Positions 1 to 8,670 of a stretch of 34,300 bases of DNA are shown here, one piece after another (positions within the stretch are counted from its first letter, which is position 1; each line of letters starts with the position of its first letter). Under the pieces are notes generated by a model that saw only the letters and a list, made by a program, of their open reading frames with translations, was not told the DNA's origin and ran no database searches. This DNA is from Clostridia bacterium. GTDB lineage: Bacteria > Bacillota > Clostridia > Oscillospirales > CAG-272. The position numbers and the translations under genes were made by a program. The stretch lies in assembly GCA_017463445.1 (NCBI GenBank), contig JAFTPF010000003.1, forward strand, positions 1 to 34,300, given 5' to 3'.

Positions 1-125
1 AAAACCATCTCAAACGCCGAAGTTTTTCCCATCACCTCGGGCTCCCCACCCCATTCCTTGGCTGGCAGCTTTCTAAATTTATAGTTTTTCGACAAGCTTA
101 AACCACCCCGAGGGGTGGTTTTTCA
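1..125. other. Left-edge intergenic stretch
   Basis: No complete gene is visible. It holds the hairpin at 100-121 listed separately. On the minus strand a possible start codon at 30-32, preceded by a GAGG-like stretch, opens a frame of ten codons that leaves the window (reads MGKTSAFEMV). This could be the start of the next minus-strand gene or chance; too little is present to decide. Confidence 0.4.
100..125. terminator. Hairpin terminator after the DUF5662-like gene
   Basis: AACCACCC and GGGTGGTT (101-108 and 113-120) form a stem with a four-base loop, and A100-T121 extends it by one pair. The T-run lies on the plus-strand side (about 119-123), so it is best as a terminator for plus-strand transcription entering from the left. 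It sits only a few bases past the stop codon of the minus-strand gene at 126 and may also end that transcript, though the minus-strand U-tract is poor. Confidence 0.5.
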
Positions 126-668
126 TTATTTCTTTTTCGCTTTCCACTCTTTCAGCATTCGTTTGGTCTCGGCGAATGCTACCGCCTCTCCTTCGTCTGC
201 CAGCAGGCGGAGGAGCCGTTCCAACTCAGAGGCAGTGGCAGGGTGCATAGTGTTCTTGGCGTTTCCGCGGAGATAGTAGAGGAGCGCCGCATCATCCTGA
301 TAGTCCTTGCCCTTATATATCTTGCAAGCGGCGACACGGTCGCAGAACATCTCAATGAGGAAGTTCACCGGCATTTCCACCGGCTCGTAGCGCTTGGTCT
401 TTGGGTTGACGTCTACCCAATACTCGAAGTGGTGGCGATTGCGCCCTTTATGGTGCATCCACGCCAGCGAATAGCCTATATCCTCCCGCTCCGCTTCGTT
501 GGGACTTCGCTGTCCCTGATAGTAGCGTGCACCCTTCCAAAACTCGGTAGGGCTGTATTTGGACAGATCATGGAACAGTCCCTGCCATCCGATGCCTGCC
601 TTGAAGCAATGTGCAATCACCTTGTGGCGGTGGCGGGTGATGGTTCGAAAATGCTTAAATGCTGCCAT
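126..668 (-). CDS. DUF5662-like protein, 180 aa
   Basis: A soluble, basic protein without signal peptide or membrane helix. The N-terminal stretch contains a His-rich segment (TRHRHKVIAHC) followed by GLFHDLSKYSPTEF near residues 31-44. This His-Asp pattern is typical of the DUF5662 family, whose biochemical function is not established. The Asp-rich and His-rich motifs could bind metal, as in HD-type folds, but that is inference. The start codon overlaps the stop of the upstream small membrane protein gene (TGATG), and no separate ribosome binding site is seen, so translation is probably coupled. It is the last gene of the LCP-glycosyltransferase-NAGPA operon, but nothing in the sequence ties it to envelope work. 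Confidence 0.75.
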   Translation of the reverse strand: MAAFKHFRTITRHRHKVIAHCFKAGIGWQGLFHDLSKYSPTEFWKGARYYQGQRSPNEAEREDIGYSLAWMHHKGRNRHHFEYWVDVNPKTKRYEPVEMPVNFLIEMFCDRVAACKIYKGKDYQDDAALLYYLRGNAKNTMHPATASELERLLRLLADEGEAVAFAETKRMLKEWKAKKK

Positions 669-961
669 CAGTATTGTGAATAGTCAGTATGGTCGGAAGA
701 CTCTTGTTGCTTCTGCTCATCGATCATCCGATTGCGTTCCCGTACTTCGACGCGGTTCAGATAGATCTGGATCAACGCCTGCAGGACTACGGAAATGCTG
801 AAGAAAAGGAGCAGCCATTTGGTATTATCATTGTAAAGGAACTTCATCGCCCGATTGTATCGGTCGGTAACGAACAGCGTGATCATCGTGATCGCAAGAA
901 CAATATTGATATGAGGCAGGAATTTCATCAAATTCTGCAGTATTTTTTTTATGTTGATCAT
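668..961 (-). CDS. Small membrane protein with two predicted helices, 97 aa
   Basis: I place the start at 961 because GAGGGAGGA lies just upstream of that ATG; a longer frame reaching 1042 overlaps the preceding gene and has no such signal. The protein starts MINIKKIL, has two hydrophobic segments (about residues 17-33 and 48-66) joined by a short loop with charged residues, and ends in a hydrophilic, Gln/Asp/Ser-rich tail. I do not recognise a family. It sits ten bases after the NAGPA-like gene and overlaps the DUF5662-like gene by one base, so it is almost certainly translated from the same mRNA. An accessory role in envelope polymer handling is possible from context only. Confidence 0.65.
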   Translation of the reverse strand: MINIKKILQNLMKFLPHINIVLAITMITLFVTDRYNRAMKFLYNDNTKWLLLFFSISVVLQALIQIYLNRVEVRERNRMIDEQKQQESSDHTDYSQY

Positions 962-971
962 TTTTCCTCCC

Positions 972-2114
972 TCAATTCTTCTTGATCTCGCCAATGCAAA
1001 CGATATCAAACAGATCGCGCTGTCCCTGTCCTGCTTCCTCACGTTCCTGGTCTACGCGGTACATTTCTCCGTTGAAGTATGCCTGCGCACTGTCTCCGCC
1101 GTCGAAATTGTACGCTTGCTTACAACCAAGCTCGTTATAGATCTGGGCGATCTGGGCTACTCGCACGCCTTGCGAATCGTCGGATCTGCCGTCGATCACC
1201 ACCAGCGCATAGTGACCGGGCTCGTAATAACCGATCGAGGAGCGGGGATGACGGGAATCGATGACGTTATGATCATAGCTTTCATTGCTGAACTCGGTGA
1301 TCATCTCGCCGTTGTCATCCAGAAGTCCGGGACCGAATTCCCAGATCTGATAAGGTGAACGTGCAGCGATCGCGTTCCAATCGTACTCATCGGGCGTATA
1401 GGTTTCCATCGTGCCGTCAAAGTAGAGTACGCAAATGTCGCTGGTGATCATATTATTTTCGGGATGACGGAGCACTACGCCGTTGCGGACTGCAACTTCG
1501 GTATGGTTGGCATTTCCCCAATAGTCGCCGTTAACGGCCGCGATCGGGATCCCGTCCTTGAGCAGAGTTCCGGTCTTATCTTCGGTCTTTTCCAGCAGAT
1601 CCTCGATGGGTTCACGCTCTCCGACCGAGACTGTGTAGAGGTTTTCAATATTGCGGACATAGATGTCGTAAACGAAATACTGCACGGTATAGGTTCTGCC
1701 CGTACCTTCGTAATACATATCGCGGTTGACTTCGGTGAGCGTCACCCACATATCGTTGCTCTTGTACTCGGTAGCGGTGGAGATGACCTCCTCCCCTTCC
1801 TTCAGGAAGAGGTTTCCGAACTTGGATCCGAACTGACCGGAATAATCATAGCCGTCACCGGGATCTTCAGGGTTTGTGTTTTCGCTGCCGTTGGAGCCTG
1901 ATCCATTGCAACAGCAATTACAACTGCCGTTGTTGGAATCATTATATGGATTTGTAAATTGGATCCCCGCCTGGTCACCGGAAGTATCGTCATCTATTCC
2001 GAACCACAAGGGTTTAATGTGGTGGAACCATGAAAATGAGCATAGTACAGCACCGATCAGTATGACGTCGATCAAAATCAACAGCCATACCGGTAAAATT
2101 CGTTCTTTTTTCAT
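972..2114 (-). CDS. Membrane-anchored phosphodiester glycosidase (NAGPA-like), 380 aa
   Basis: One N-terminal helix (about residues 8-29) anchors an extracellular protein. A low-complexity Asn/Ser/Gly linker (about 55-90) contains an odd cysteine cluster (C65, C67-C69). The catalytic domain (about 125-376) fits the NAGPA/phosphodiester glycosidase family (PF09992): NGDYW at 195-199, VVIDGRS around 305-311, and the hallmark NFDGGDS at 336-342. Family members cleave sugar-phosphodiester bonds, classically exposing mannose 6-phosphate; bacterial homologues are linked to exopolysaccharide or wall-polymer processing. The start is preceded by AAGGAGAGGT. Gene order after an LCP ligase and a GT2 enzyme supports a role in trimming or remodelling a phosphate-linked surface glycan. 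The exact substrate is unknown. Confidence 0.85.
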   Translation of the reverse strand: MKKERILPVWLLILIDVILIGAVLCSFSWFHHIKPLWFGIDDDTSGDQAGIQFTNPYNDSNNGSCNCCCNGSGSNGSENTNPEDPGDGYDYSGQFGSKFGNLFLKEGEEVISTATEYKSNDMWVTLTEVNRDMYYEGTGRTYTVQYFVYDIYVRNIENLYTVSVGEREPIEDLLEKTEDKTGTLLKDGIPIAAVNGDYWGNANHTEVAVRNGVVLRHPENNMITSDICVLYFDGTMETYTPDEYDWNAIAARSPYQIWEFGPGLLDDNGEMITEFSNESYDHNVIDSRHPRSSIGYYEPGHYALVVIDGRSDDSQGVRVAQIAQIYNELGCKQAYNFDGGDSAQAYFNGEMYRVDQEREEAGQGQRDLFDIVCIGEIKKN

Positions 2115-2129
2115 ACCTCTCCTTATGTA

Positions 2130-2816
2130 TCATCGATCAAACAGAGCGAATCGGAAGATCTCTTTGTAGATCTTTACCGAGTCTTGCAGCGGGCGGAAAT
2201 GGGAAGACGAATTGTCGTTTTCATAGACCGTTTCTATGGCGACCTCGTCGATAGCGATGCCGTCCCGGGCGGCGGTCATCAATACATTCATTTCGTATTC
2301 ATAGCGCTCGCCGGGGATCTTGATCAGCCAATCCAGCAGACTGCGGTCAAAGCCGCGCAGACCGGTCTGAGTATCCTGCACCTTAACGCCGCTGACCAAT
2401 CTGTATACGCCGCGGGTCACGGTATTGCCGAAACGGGAGCGAAGCGGAACCTCGCCCACAAACGCACGGGAACCGATGACAAAGCCGCCTTTTTCATGCA
2501 GACGGTCGCATACCTTCTGAATATCCGCAGGACGGTGCTGTCCGTCGGCATCCGCTGTGATCAGATACGATACATTCGGGAAGCACCTCAGAACGCAACG
2601 CATTCCTCGCTTGAGCGCACTTCCCTTTCCGCGGTTGGGCGTATACCGCACCACGCGGGCATATCGAGCCGCTTCGATAAAAACGGAATCGTAATCGGTA
2701 CCGCTCCCATCGTCAACCACAAGGAGCGTATACCGTGCCTCGGACAGTTTTTGCAGTGTTTCGATCAATTTGTGATCGGGTTTATATGCGGGAATCAATA
2801 CAACGGTGTCAATCAT
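2130..2816 (-). CDS. Family 2 glycosyltransferase (polyprenyl-phosphate sugar synthase type), 228 aa
   Basis: A single GT-A fold enzyme without the C-terminal membrane helices found in larger relatives. Visible motifs are the N-terminal VVLIPAYKP, the nucleotide-binding DDGS (35-38), NRGKGSAL (61-68) and the metal-binding DADGQH (89-94). The C-terminal SSHFRPLQDSVKIYKEI is typical of dolichyl/undecaprenyl-phosphate mannose or glucose synthases. It probably loads a sugar from a nucleotide donor onto a polyprenyl-phosphate carrier at the inner face of the membrane. It lies 75 bp after the LCP gene and 15 bp before the NAGPA-like gene in the same direction. Sugar specificity cannot be read from the sequence. 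The start has AAGAGGAAA upstream at a slightly long spacing. Confidence 0.88.
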   Translation of the reverse strand: MIDTVVLIPAYKPDHKLIETLQKLSEARYTLLVVDDGSGTDYDSVFIEAARYARVVRYTPNRGKGSALKRGMRCVLRCFPNVSYLITADADGQHRPADIQKVCDRLHEKGGFVIGSRAFVGEVPLRSRFGNTVTRGVYRLVSGVKVQDTQTGLRGFDRSLLDWLIKIPGERYEYEMNVLMTAARDGIAIDEVAIETVYENDNSSSHFRPLQDSVKIYKEIFRFALFDR

Positions 2817-2891
2817 AAATCAGTTTCCTCTTGAACTTCCTGAAGTTGCAACAAAGCGAGCTGCTAATGTTGCCATTCTCCCTTCTTTAGA

Positions 2892-4091
2892 TCAACCGAA
2901 GATCAGCGAATGGAGCATTTTTTTGTTCTTTTCAAAATTCACGCTGAGCACGCTCATGCCGTCCTTGCTGGCATAATTGTAGGTGCCGCTGTCGGGAATG
3001 TGGCAGGACTGGATGGTATAGGACGAATAGGAGGTGCCTACCGACGCCAGCAGATTGGCACAGTCGGCAACCGTCAGGTCGGTAGTGATCATCGGGAGCA
3101 CAATGGGGATCAGATCCATCAGCTGACCCAGGCTCATAGTCTGTGCCTTCTCAATCACTTTGGTCAACACTCTTCTCTGCCGTTCGGTACGACCGAAGTC
3201 TCCGTCGCCTTGCGAATTGTCGTTGGCATATCGGTCACGGCACAGACGCAGTGCGTATTTGCCGTTGAGATGATAGGTGTTTTTGGTCCCCTCCACCAGA
3301 TGATCCTCGGGAACAAAGGTCTTGCCCGCATCGAGCGCAGTATGCTTGACCAAATTCGTGACTTCTTTGGCAGACAGTTCGATATCGATACCGCCAATAG
3401 CGTCGATGACCTTCTCAAAGGAATTGAAGTTTACCTGCGCGTAATTGTCGAATTCCAGATCAAAATAATCGTACAACGTATCGCGAACACCGCCTACACC
3501 ACCGTATACATACGCGGCGTTGAGCTTGTTGTAGGTGTTGGTCCCCGCCAGCTTCATATACATATCACGAAGAAAAGAAGTCATCGTGATGGTCCGCTTC
3601 TCGGTATTGATGGTGATCATCATGATCGTATCGGTTCTTCCGAGGGAGCCTACCGCACGCTCGTCGGTACCCAAACAAAGGATATTGATCAGTTTTTCCG
3701 CCTCTTCGGGAAGCGGCTCATCGGCAGGCGGATCCTTCCACAGATCCAGCGTATGATTGGGATCGGAATCTGCCAGACCGCTTTGCGAGTTCAGCCAATC
3801 CTGATATTGCAGCTGCAGATCCTCCACGTCCTGAAGCGTAAACCGATGATTGGGATCCTTCAGGATAGTGTCCAGCGGAACGCCGTTTTGCATCGCCAGC
3901 GAAGCGTTCAGAAACTCCTGATCCATCGTATTGTCACCGATTTCCTGATATGTCATCTGATTGTACCAGTTAAGCAGAAGCAGACCGCCGCCAACCAATG
4001 CAACCAAAAGCAGCCCCAACAGGCTGAGCATCGAGATTACTGCAGCCAGTTTGATCTTTTTGTTAACTTTTTTTCTCTTTGTTGAAGACAT
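2892..4091 (-). CDS. LytR-CpsA-Psr (LCP) family wall-polymer ligase, 399 aa
   Basis: LCP enzymes transfer polyprenyl-pyrophosphate-linked glycopolymers (teichoic acids, capsule) to peptidoglycan on the outer face of the membrane. Here a short basic N-terminus is followed by one helix (about 15-42), a spacer, and the LCP domain from about residue 134. Key pieces seen are NILCLGTDER, GRTDTIMM (151-158), SFLRDMYM, NKLNAAYVYGG, DAIGGIDIELS, and late LCRDRYANDN plus DFGRTERQRRVL. These include the conserved Arg/Asp residues that bind the pyrophosphate. The start at 4091 is chosen because GGAGGAAAT precedes it; an upstream Met at 4217 would place the frame through the promoter. It is the first gene of an operon with GT2 and NAGPA-like genes. 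Confidence 0.92.
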   Translation of the reverse strand: MSSTKRKKVNKKIKLAAVISMLSLLGLLLVALVGGGLLLLNWYNQMTYQEIGDNTMDQEFLNASLAMQNGVPLDTILKDPNHRFTLQDVEDLQLQYQDWLNSQSGLADSDPNHTLDLWKDPPADEPLPEEAEKLINILCLGTDERAVGSLGRTDTIMMITINTEKRTITMTSFLRDMYMKLAGTNTYNKLNAAYVYGGVGGVRDTLYDYFDLEFDNYAQVNFNSFEKVIDAIGGIDIELSAKEVTNLVKHTALDAGKTFVPEDHLVEGTKNTYHLNGKYALRLCRDRYANDNSQGDGDFGRTERQRRVLTKVIEKAQTMSLGQLMDLIPIVLPMITTDLTVADCANLLASVGTSYSSYTIQSCHIPDSGTYNYASKDGMSVLSVNFEKNKKMLHSLIFG

Positions 4092-4104
4092 TCTATTTCC
4101 TCCT

Positions 4105-4124
4105 GCCGTATAATACGCTACGGC
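4105..4124 (-). other. Inverted repeat in the LCP 5' leader
   Basis: GCCGTA (4105-4110) and TACGGC (4119-4124) can pair with an eight-base loop, directly upstream of the LCP ribosome binding site. It could modulate ribosome access; this is inference from position only. Confidence 0.35.
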
Positions 4125-4155
4125 ACAGTAACTTGATTTTACGATAATCAGTAAT

Positions 4156-4184
4156 ATTATACTACCCAATTTGAACGATTTCAA
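4156..4184 (-). promoter_or_regulatory. Promoter of the LCP-GT2-NAGPA operon
   Basis: Read on the minus strand: -35 TTGAAA (4179-4184), 17-bp spacer, -10 TATAAT (4156-4161). The -10 is a perfect sigma-A consensus. It gives a leader of about 60 nt before the LCP start. Confidence 0.8.
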
Positions 4185-4222
4185 TGCAATATTGTGAATG
4201 TGATGTAAACATTTCACAGACG

Positions 4223-4260
4223 AAACAAACGGAAGCGTTAGAGAACGCTTCCGTTTGTTT
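4223..4260 (-). terminator. Terminator of the fucosidase operon
   Basis: A perfect 17-bp inverted repeat (4223-4239 with 4244-4260) around the loop AGAG, ending TTTGTTT on the minus strand. It lies 27 bp past the stop codon of the large fucosidase and separates that transcript from the LCP promoter. Confidence 0.85.
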
Positions 4261-4286
4261 GGGATACTATCGTATCCGGGGAATCA

Positions 4287-7200
4287 TTATTTCTTTTTTC
4301 GAAGCATGATTACCGCAGTGATCAACGCACCGGCCAATACTGCCGCTCCGATAGCAATGCCTGCAATCAATCCTACGGAAATCTTCTCGGAATCGTCACC
4401 GGCAACGTCGGGATTATTGGGCTCCGTGTACGGATCAACGATGGAAGTATCGGAATCATCCGGTGTCTCACCGAGATCGTCATCGGATTCGATGACGGGA
4501 GGCTGTTCCTTCAGCGAAAGCGTTGCGAAAACGGGTTCAACCAGACCGTATTTGGCGTTTTTCAGTACCGCTTTGGCGCTGTTGATGGCATCCTGTGCGG
4601 AATCCGCGTTAGCAACGACTTTCTTTGCATTTTCCAATGCCGCAGTAAAGGCGGCGGCGCTTTCGGCAGTATATGCGGACAGGTCGATGGTACTGTAGCT
4701 TTCGATCAATGCTTCTAGCGCAGCAGAGGACTTCCCTTCCACCGACAGCGCAACATTGACGGGAATGGGCGTTCCTGCGATCCGTCCCCGCAGAGTGAGG
4801 GTACCGGAGGCGGTCAGCGCTCCGTCAGGAAGCGTTTGCCAAATCACGGGAACCGCGGTGGAAACGCCGTTCATCAGGACCTCGATGGTTTCGGGCAGTG
4901 CATCGCCGGCTGCGATCTTTATAGTCAGCGCGTCCATACCGGAGAGCTTCTTCACAGATTTTACTGCGGCAAGGTCTTCTACCGCCTTGCTGAGCGATGC
5001 AGCAAGGGCGTCGGCTTTGCTGTTGTTTTGTGCGACTGCCTGTACGCACTGCTGATAGATCGCATCTGCCGCGTTGTAATCGGCTTCGGGATAATCGAAT
5101 TTCGACAGAAGCTCGAAGGAGGAAAGAGCGGCTACCGATTTCTCCGCTCCGTCGGCGCACTTCAGGAAGAATACCTGCGACAGACCAATGTGAGAGCTGC
5201 TTCCGTAGTTCTTCTTCAGATCCAGCTTGATCTTAGCGGCGGTGATAGTACCGACGTTCAGCAGATCGGTTGCGGTCTGATTGGGGTCATCGTTTGCCTT
5301 ATTCAGCGTATAAACGCCCGCCGACTTCCATTCCCCGTCGGCAGTTTCGGCGTAAAAGACCTCCATCTCCTTGACGCCGCGATCGGTAAGATCCTTCTGA
5401 TTATGATTCCAGATCAGAAGATGCGAGAGCGTTACGGGACCGTTGAAGGTAAAGGTGAGGCTCGCCTGAGTGACGCCGTCGGCAGAGTGCCACATGGAGG
5501 TGGCGTTATAGGCGTTATCGTGCGTACTGTACAGGATATTGGAAGCGTCGATGACCATACCGGTATCCGAGATCACGTTCTTCACGGCTGCCCAATCGCT
5601 ATCTGCGCTCCAGATCGAGGATGCAGTTACAGATCGGGGTGTGCGAATGCTGAATCTGCTGCTGTCGTGAACAGTGGCAGAGACAGACATGGTGTAATCG
5701 CTTCCCTCGGGACGGGCGGTCAGCTCGTAACTGCCGGTACGGTCGTGATCGTAGCTCTCCTCGTCCCAAATCAGAGGAAGGATCTTCAAGCTGCCGTCGG
5801 CGGTGACGAATTGCGAGGTTTCGGGAAGTTCTAGATCCGCAAATACAGTACCCGCGTTGACGGTAAGACTTTCAAAGGTAGTCCGAAGACCCACGATGCG
5901 GTCGTCCGATGCACCGGCGGGATTCAGTATTACCTCGGCAAGGGTCAGCGAACCGGTCTTGGTCAGAATGCCCACGTAACGTCCGCTTTGTCCGGTCAGA
6001 TCGACCGTCAGCAGATCTTCGGTGATCTCCGCGTCGGTCAACGGAATGCAGGTGATTCCCTCGGTCTGGGTCAGCCGGGAGTAATCCATCGTCCCCAAGG
6101 GCTCATCGGAGAAGAAGACGTACGCATTCTTGAGTTTATTGGCTCCTCCCTCTCCCGCATAGATCTTGAGCTTCCCGAAATCGGCGACATAGCCGATGTC
6201 TGCGCGCCACCAGCCCTTATCGGAGCCGGTGCGGGAGGAGGTCTCATGGCTGAATTCGGGATCGGTATAGCCGTCCACCGCTCTGCCGGCGGTCGCCTTA
6301 CCGTCGTTGGAGCCCTGCGTAGCGGTTTTGTGGAAGAGCAGGTTCTGACGGTAATCGTAGTCCGCCGCCCACTCCTCGGGGAAGGTCACGGAATCGGCAG
6401 GCTTTTCGTAGCCGTTACCGATCTCGGACAGCAGGGTTTTGTACTTGTCAATCAGCGCACCTTTTTGATTAGGCGCGACGTTGAGGATAAATACAGTGTC
6501 ACTTTCGGTGAAGGGGTTGACGTTTTCGTTGAGCACCCAATCCACGCTCTTGAAGGTATCAGTGGGATAGCTGTCGCACCAGAACCAGTGCTTGGATACG
6601 GTGTTACAGGAGATGTTGACATTGTTGAACCAATCGGGCACGTTTTGTCCCGCGGCGCTCTCAAACATGGCAACTTCGCTGTGGACGTTGTTTGCCTCAC
6701 AGCTGATGTTGATGACCAGACAGTTGGGCTGGAGGGTATGTACCAGATTCACGATCTCGTCGTAGGGGAGCAGATCGTAGTTAGGACCGCCCCAATAAGC
6801 GTTCCACGCATCAAAGATGATGAAGGGAATCTCGCCGTAGTTTGTGAGCAATTCGGTGATCTGCGCTTTTATGAATTCGATATCGGTAGCGTCACAGTCG
6901 GAGGAGGTGATCTTGTGCTTGATGTCCAGCATAGAGAAGTAGAGCGCAGGAGCAATTCCCTCTTCTCTGCAGGCGTCGGTAAATTCCTTGACCACATCGG
7001 TCTTATCGGCAGCGGAGCCTACATCGTAATCGGTGTAGGCGCTGTCCCACAGGTTAAAGCCATCGTGGTGCTTTGTAGTCAAAACCGCAAAGGTCATGCC
7101 GGCGGATTTCGCCGCTTTCGCCCAATCGTTGCAGTCAAGCTCCGAGGGATTCCACGAGCGGGGATTGAAGGTAGACTCGCGCTGTTCACCCGCCCAGTCG

Positions 7201-7664
7201 CCGCCGATTTTGGCAAATTCGTAAGTGGAGCTATTGAAGTGAAGGAACATACCGAAACGCAGGTCATAGAAGTCCTGCAGCAACTCGACGGTGTGATCGT
7301 AGTTATCGTAGACGGGATCTTCTTCGGTGACCGTGACGATACATTCGGCACTGTAATCCTCATGGAGAACGGTAACCTTGGTGGCACCCACACCGACAGC
7401 GGTAATCTCGCCGTTTTTGCCAACGGTGGCTACAGAGGGATCCCAACTGTGCCATGTCAGTTTATCGGAACGGGGGACGTTGATCCGTCGGACGGCAACG
7501 GTACAACTGCCTCCTACCTTCAGATCTACTGAGCTGCGGGTGAGATAGATGCCCGTGAAGTCATAATCGGTCTTTGCGTTCTTGGAAAACACAGGGATCA
7601 TTCCTCCTATCGCAGGCATCAAAAGTGCGACCAGCAAAAGCGCGGTCAACAGTTTACGTTTCAT
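4287..7664 (-). CDS. Secreted, anchored multidomain GH29 alpha-L-fucosidase, 1125 aa
   Basis: It should release alpha-L-fucose from glycans at the cell surface. Order of parts: signal peptide (1-27); bacterial Ig-like domain (about 36-113); GH29 catalytic domain (about 125-420) with LTTKHHDGF (196-203) and the likely nucleophile Asp285 in IPFIIFDAWNAYWGG; a fucolectin/F5-8C-like sugar-binding domain (about 440-582) with AVDG and KGWWRADIG; Ig-like segment (about 590-665); a second F5/8-type-C-like domain (about 670-836); FIVAR-like helices and another Ig-like segment (about 845-1045); acidic linker; a C-terminal helix (about 1095-1121) and RKKK tail. No LPXTG is seen. The canonical GH29 FIHWG is FLHFN here. 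The start has AAAGGAG upstream. It follows the cytosolic fucosidase by 13 bp. Confidence 0.93.
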   Translation of the reverse strand: MKRKLLTALLLVALLMPAIGGMIPVFSKNAKTDYDFTGIYLTRSSVDLKVGGSCTVAVRRINVPRSDKLTWHSWDPSVATVGKNGEITAVGVGATKVTVLHEDYSAECIVTVTEEDPVYDNYDHTVELLQDFYDLRFGMFLHFNSSTYEFAKIGGDWAGEQRESTFNPRSWNPSELDCNDWAKAAKSAGMTFAVLTTKHHDGFNLWDSAYTDYDVGSAADKTDVVKEFTDACREEGIAPALYFSMLDIKHKITSSDCDATDIEFIKAQITELLTNYGEIPFIIFDAWNAYWGGPNYDLLPYDEIVNLVHTLQPNCLVINISCEANNVHSEVAMFESAAGQNVPDWFNNVNISCNTVSKHWFWCDSYPTDTFKSVDWVLNENVNPFTESDTVFILNVAPNQKGALIDKYKTLLSEIGNGYEKPADSVTFPEEWAADYDYRQNLLFHKTATQGSNDGKATAGRAVDGYTDPEFSHETSSRTGSDKGWWRADIGYVADFGKLKIYAGEGGANKLKNAYVFFSDEPLGTMDYSRLTQTEGITCIPLTDAEITEDLLTVDLTGQSGRYVGILTKTGSLTLAEVILNPAGASDDRIVGLRTTFESLTVNAGTVFADLELPETSQFVTADGSLKILPLIWDEESYDHDRTGSYELTARPEGSDYTMSVSATVHDSSRFSIRTPRSVTASSIWSADSDWAAVKNVISDTGMVIDASNILYSTHDNAYNATSMWHSADGVTQASLTFTFNGPVTLSHLLIWNHNQKDLTDRGVKEMEVFYAETADGEWKSAGVYTLNKANDDPNQTATDLLNVGTITAAKIKLDLKKNYGSSSHIGLSQVFFLKCADGAEKSVAALSSFELLSKFDYPEADYNAADAIYQQCVQAVAQNNSKADALAASLSKAVEDLAAVKSVKKLSGMDALTIKIAAGDALPETIEVLMNGVSTAVPVIWQTLPDGALTASGTLTLRGRIAGTPIPVNVALSVEGKSSAALEALIESYSTIDLSAYTAESAAAFTAALENAKKVVANADSAQDAINSAKAVLKNAKYGLVEPVFATLSLKEQPPVIESDDDLGETPDDSDTSIVDPYTEPNNPDVAGDDSEKISVGLIAGIAIGAAVLAGALITAVIMLRKKK

Positions 7665-7677
7665 CGCTTTGCTCCTT

Positions 7678-8640
7678 TCAGCGGCGGAGCCAACCGTCAG
7701 GCAGATCGGTCAGCGGCTCTGGATACTTGACTCCATCGCCGATCTTCGCAAACTCTGCTGCCAGATTGTCGTCCATCTTGCCCGTAGGATCGGGGGAGAT
7801 GTTGAGCATGAAATTGATGTTCATGGGGAAATAGCCCTCCATCTTCTTCAGCGCCCATGCGGCGGGAGTGGGAGCCTTCTCATCGTCACCGTCTCTCCAG
7901 AACCAGGTGTCGGTGAGCTTGTTGCAGGATACGCCGGGACCTTCAAAAGAGCCCTTCACTTCCTGTCCTGCGGCGTTTTCGTAGAAGACCACGTCGGTAT
8001 GGGAGATACCGTCGGATGCACCGATGTTCATTAAGAGACAACTCGGCTGAATGGACTTGACGAAAGAATCGATCTCCTCAAAGGGAAGCGTCTCAAAGGA
8101 AGGTCCGCCCCAAGGAGAGCCCCAGCCGTCTACCATGATGAAGGGAATCTCGCCGTAGCCGGTCAGTAGCTCGCGGAGCTGATTCTTGATAAACTCCTTC
8201 TGCTCGGCAGTGCAGGAGCGCTTGCCGATGCCGTGAGTGAGATCAAGGATGGAGAAGTAAAGCCCCGCAACAATGCCCTCCGCGCGAAAAGCGGAAAGGT
8301 ATTCGGCTACTACGTCGGTCTTGACGGTGCCGTTTTTCACACAGTGATCGGTGTAAGCAGAGGGCCAGAGTCCGAAGCCCTCGTGATGCTTGGTAGTCAG
8401 CGCGGCAAAACGGCAGCCGGCCGCTTTAGCAGCCCTCGCCCAGCCCTTGCAATCCAGGTGCGTGGGATTCCAGTCGACTTCGTTGAAAGGATAGCGGCGA
8501 GGCTCGCCGAAATTTTCGTGACCGTACTCCCAGTCGGAGATCTCGCTGTTGTGGAACTGGACAGTAGCACTATTGAAATGAATAAAGGTGCCAAGGCGCA
8601 GATTGATAAATTCTTTTTGTAATTGCTCAAGATTTGTCAT
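7678..8640 (-). CDS. Cytosolic GH29 alpha-L-fucosidase, 320 aa
   Basis: A compact GH29 catalytic domain without signal peptide, so probably acting inside the cell on imported fucosylated oligosaccharides. Visible features are GTFIHFNS (17-24), LTTKHHEGFGLW (81-92), ALYFS-like GLYFSILD, and IPFIMVDGWGSPWGG with Asp171 as the likely nucleophile. It resembles the catalytic domain of the neighbouring large enzyme throughout, including the HFNS variant and the GQ...SCN..T..WFW segment, so the two are paralogues. At 320 residues it is shorter than typical GH29 enzymes because it has no C-terminal beta-sandwich. Start: GGAGGTATATCC lies just upstream. It is first in the operon, opposite an AraC-family regulator. 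The acid/base residue cannot be assigned by eye. Confidence 0.9.
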   Translation of the reverse strand: MTNLEQLQKEFINLRLGTFIHFNSATVQFHNSEISDWEYGHENFGEPRRYPFNEVDWNPTHLDCKGWARAAKAAGCRFAALTTKHHEGFGLWPSAYTDHCVKNGTVKTDVVAEYLSAFRAEGIVAGLYFSILDLTHGIGKRSCTAEQKEFIKNQLRELLTGYGEIPFIMVDGWGSPWGGPSFETLPFEEIDSFVKSIQPSCLLMNIGASDGISHTDVVFYENAAGQEVKGSFEGPGVSCNKLTDTWFWRDGDDEKAPTPAAWALKKMEGYFPMNINFMLNISPDPTGKMDDNLAAEFAKIGDGVKYPEPLTDLPDGWLRR

Positions 8641-8670
8641 TAGGATATACCTCCGTAATTTCTTGATCTC

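Noticed and set aside
2910..4085. 391-codon plus-strand frame opposite the LCP gene
   Set aside because: It is antisense to a conserved LCP domain and has no ribosome binding site.
4092..4217. Upstream extension of the LCP protein to a Met at 4217
   Set aside because: It would place the coding sequence across the -10 and -35, and the good ribosome binding site belongs to the ATG at 4091.
4287..4480. LPXTG-type sorting signal at the end of the large fucosidase
   Set aside because: No LPXTG or close variant precedes the terminal helix; only a linker, helix and basic tail are present.
5988..7532. 514-codon plus-strand frame opposite the large fucosidase
   Set aside because: It is antisense to clear GH29 motifs and has no known domain.
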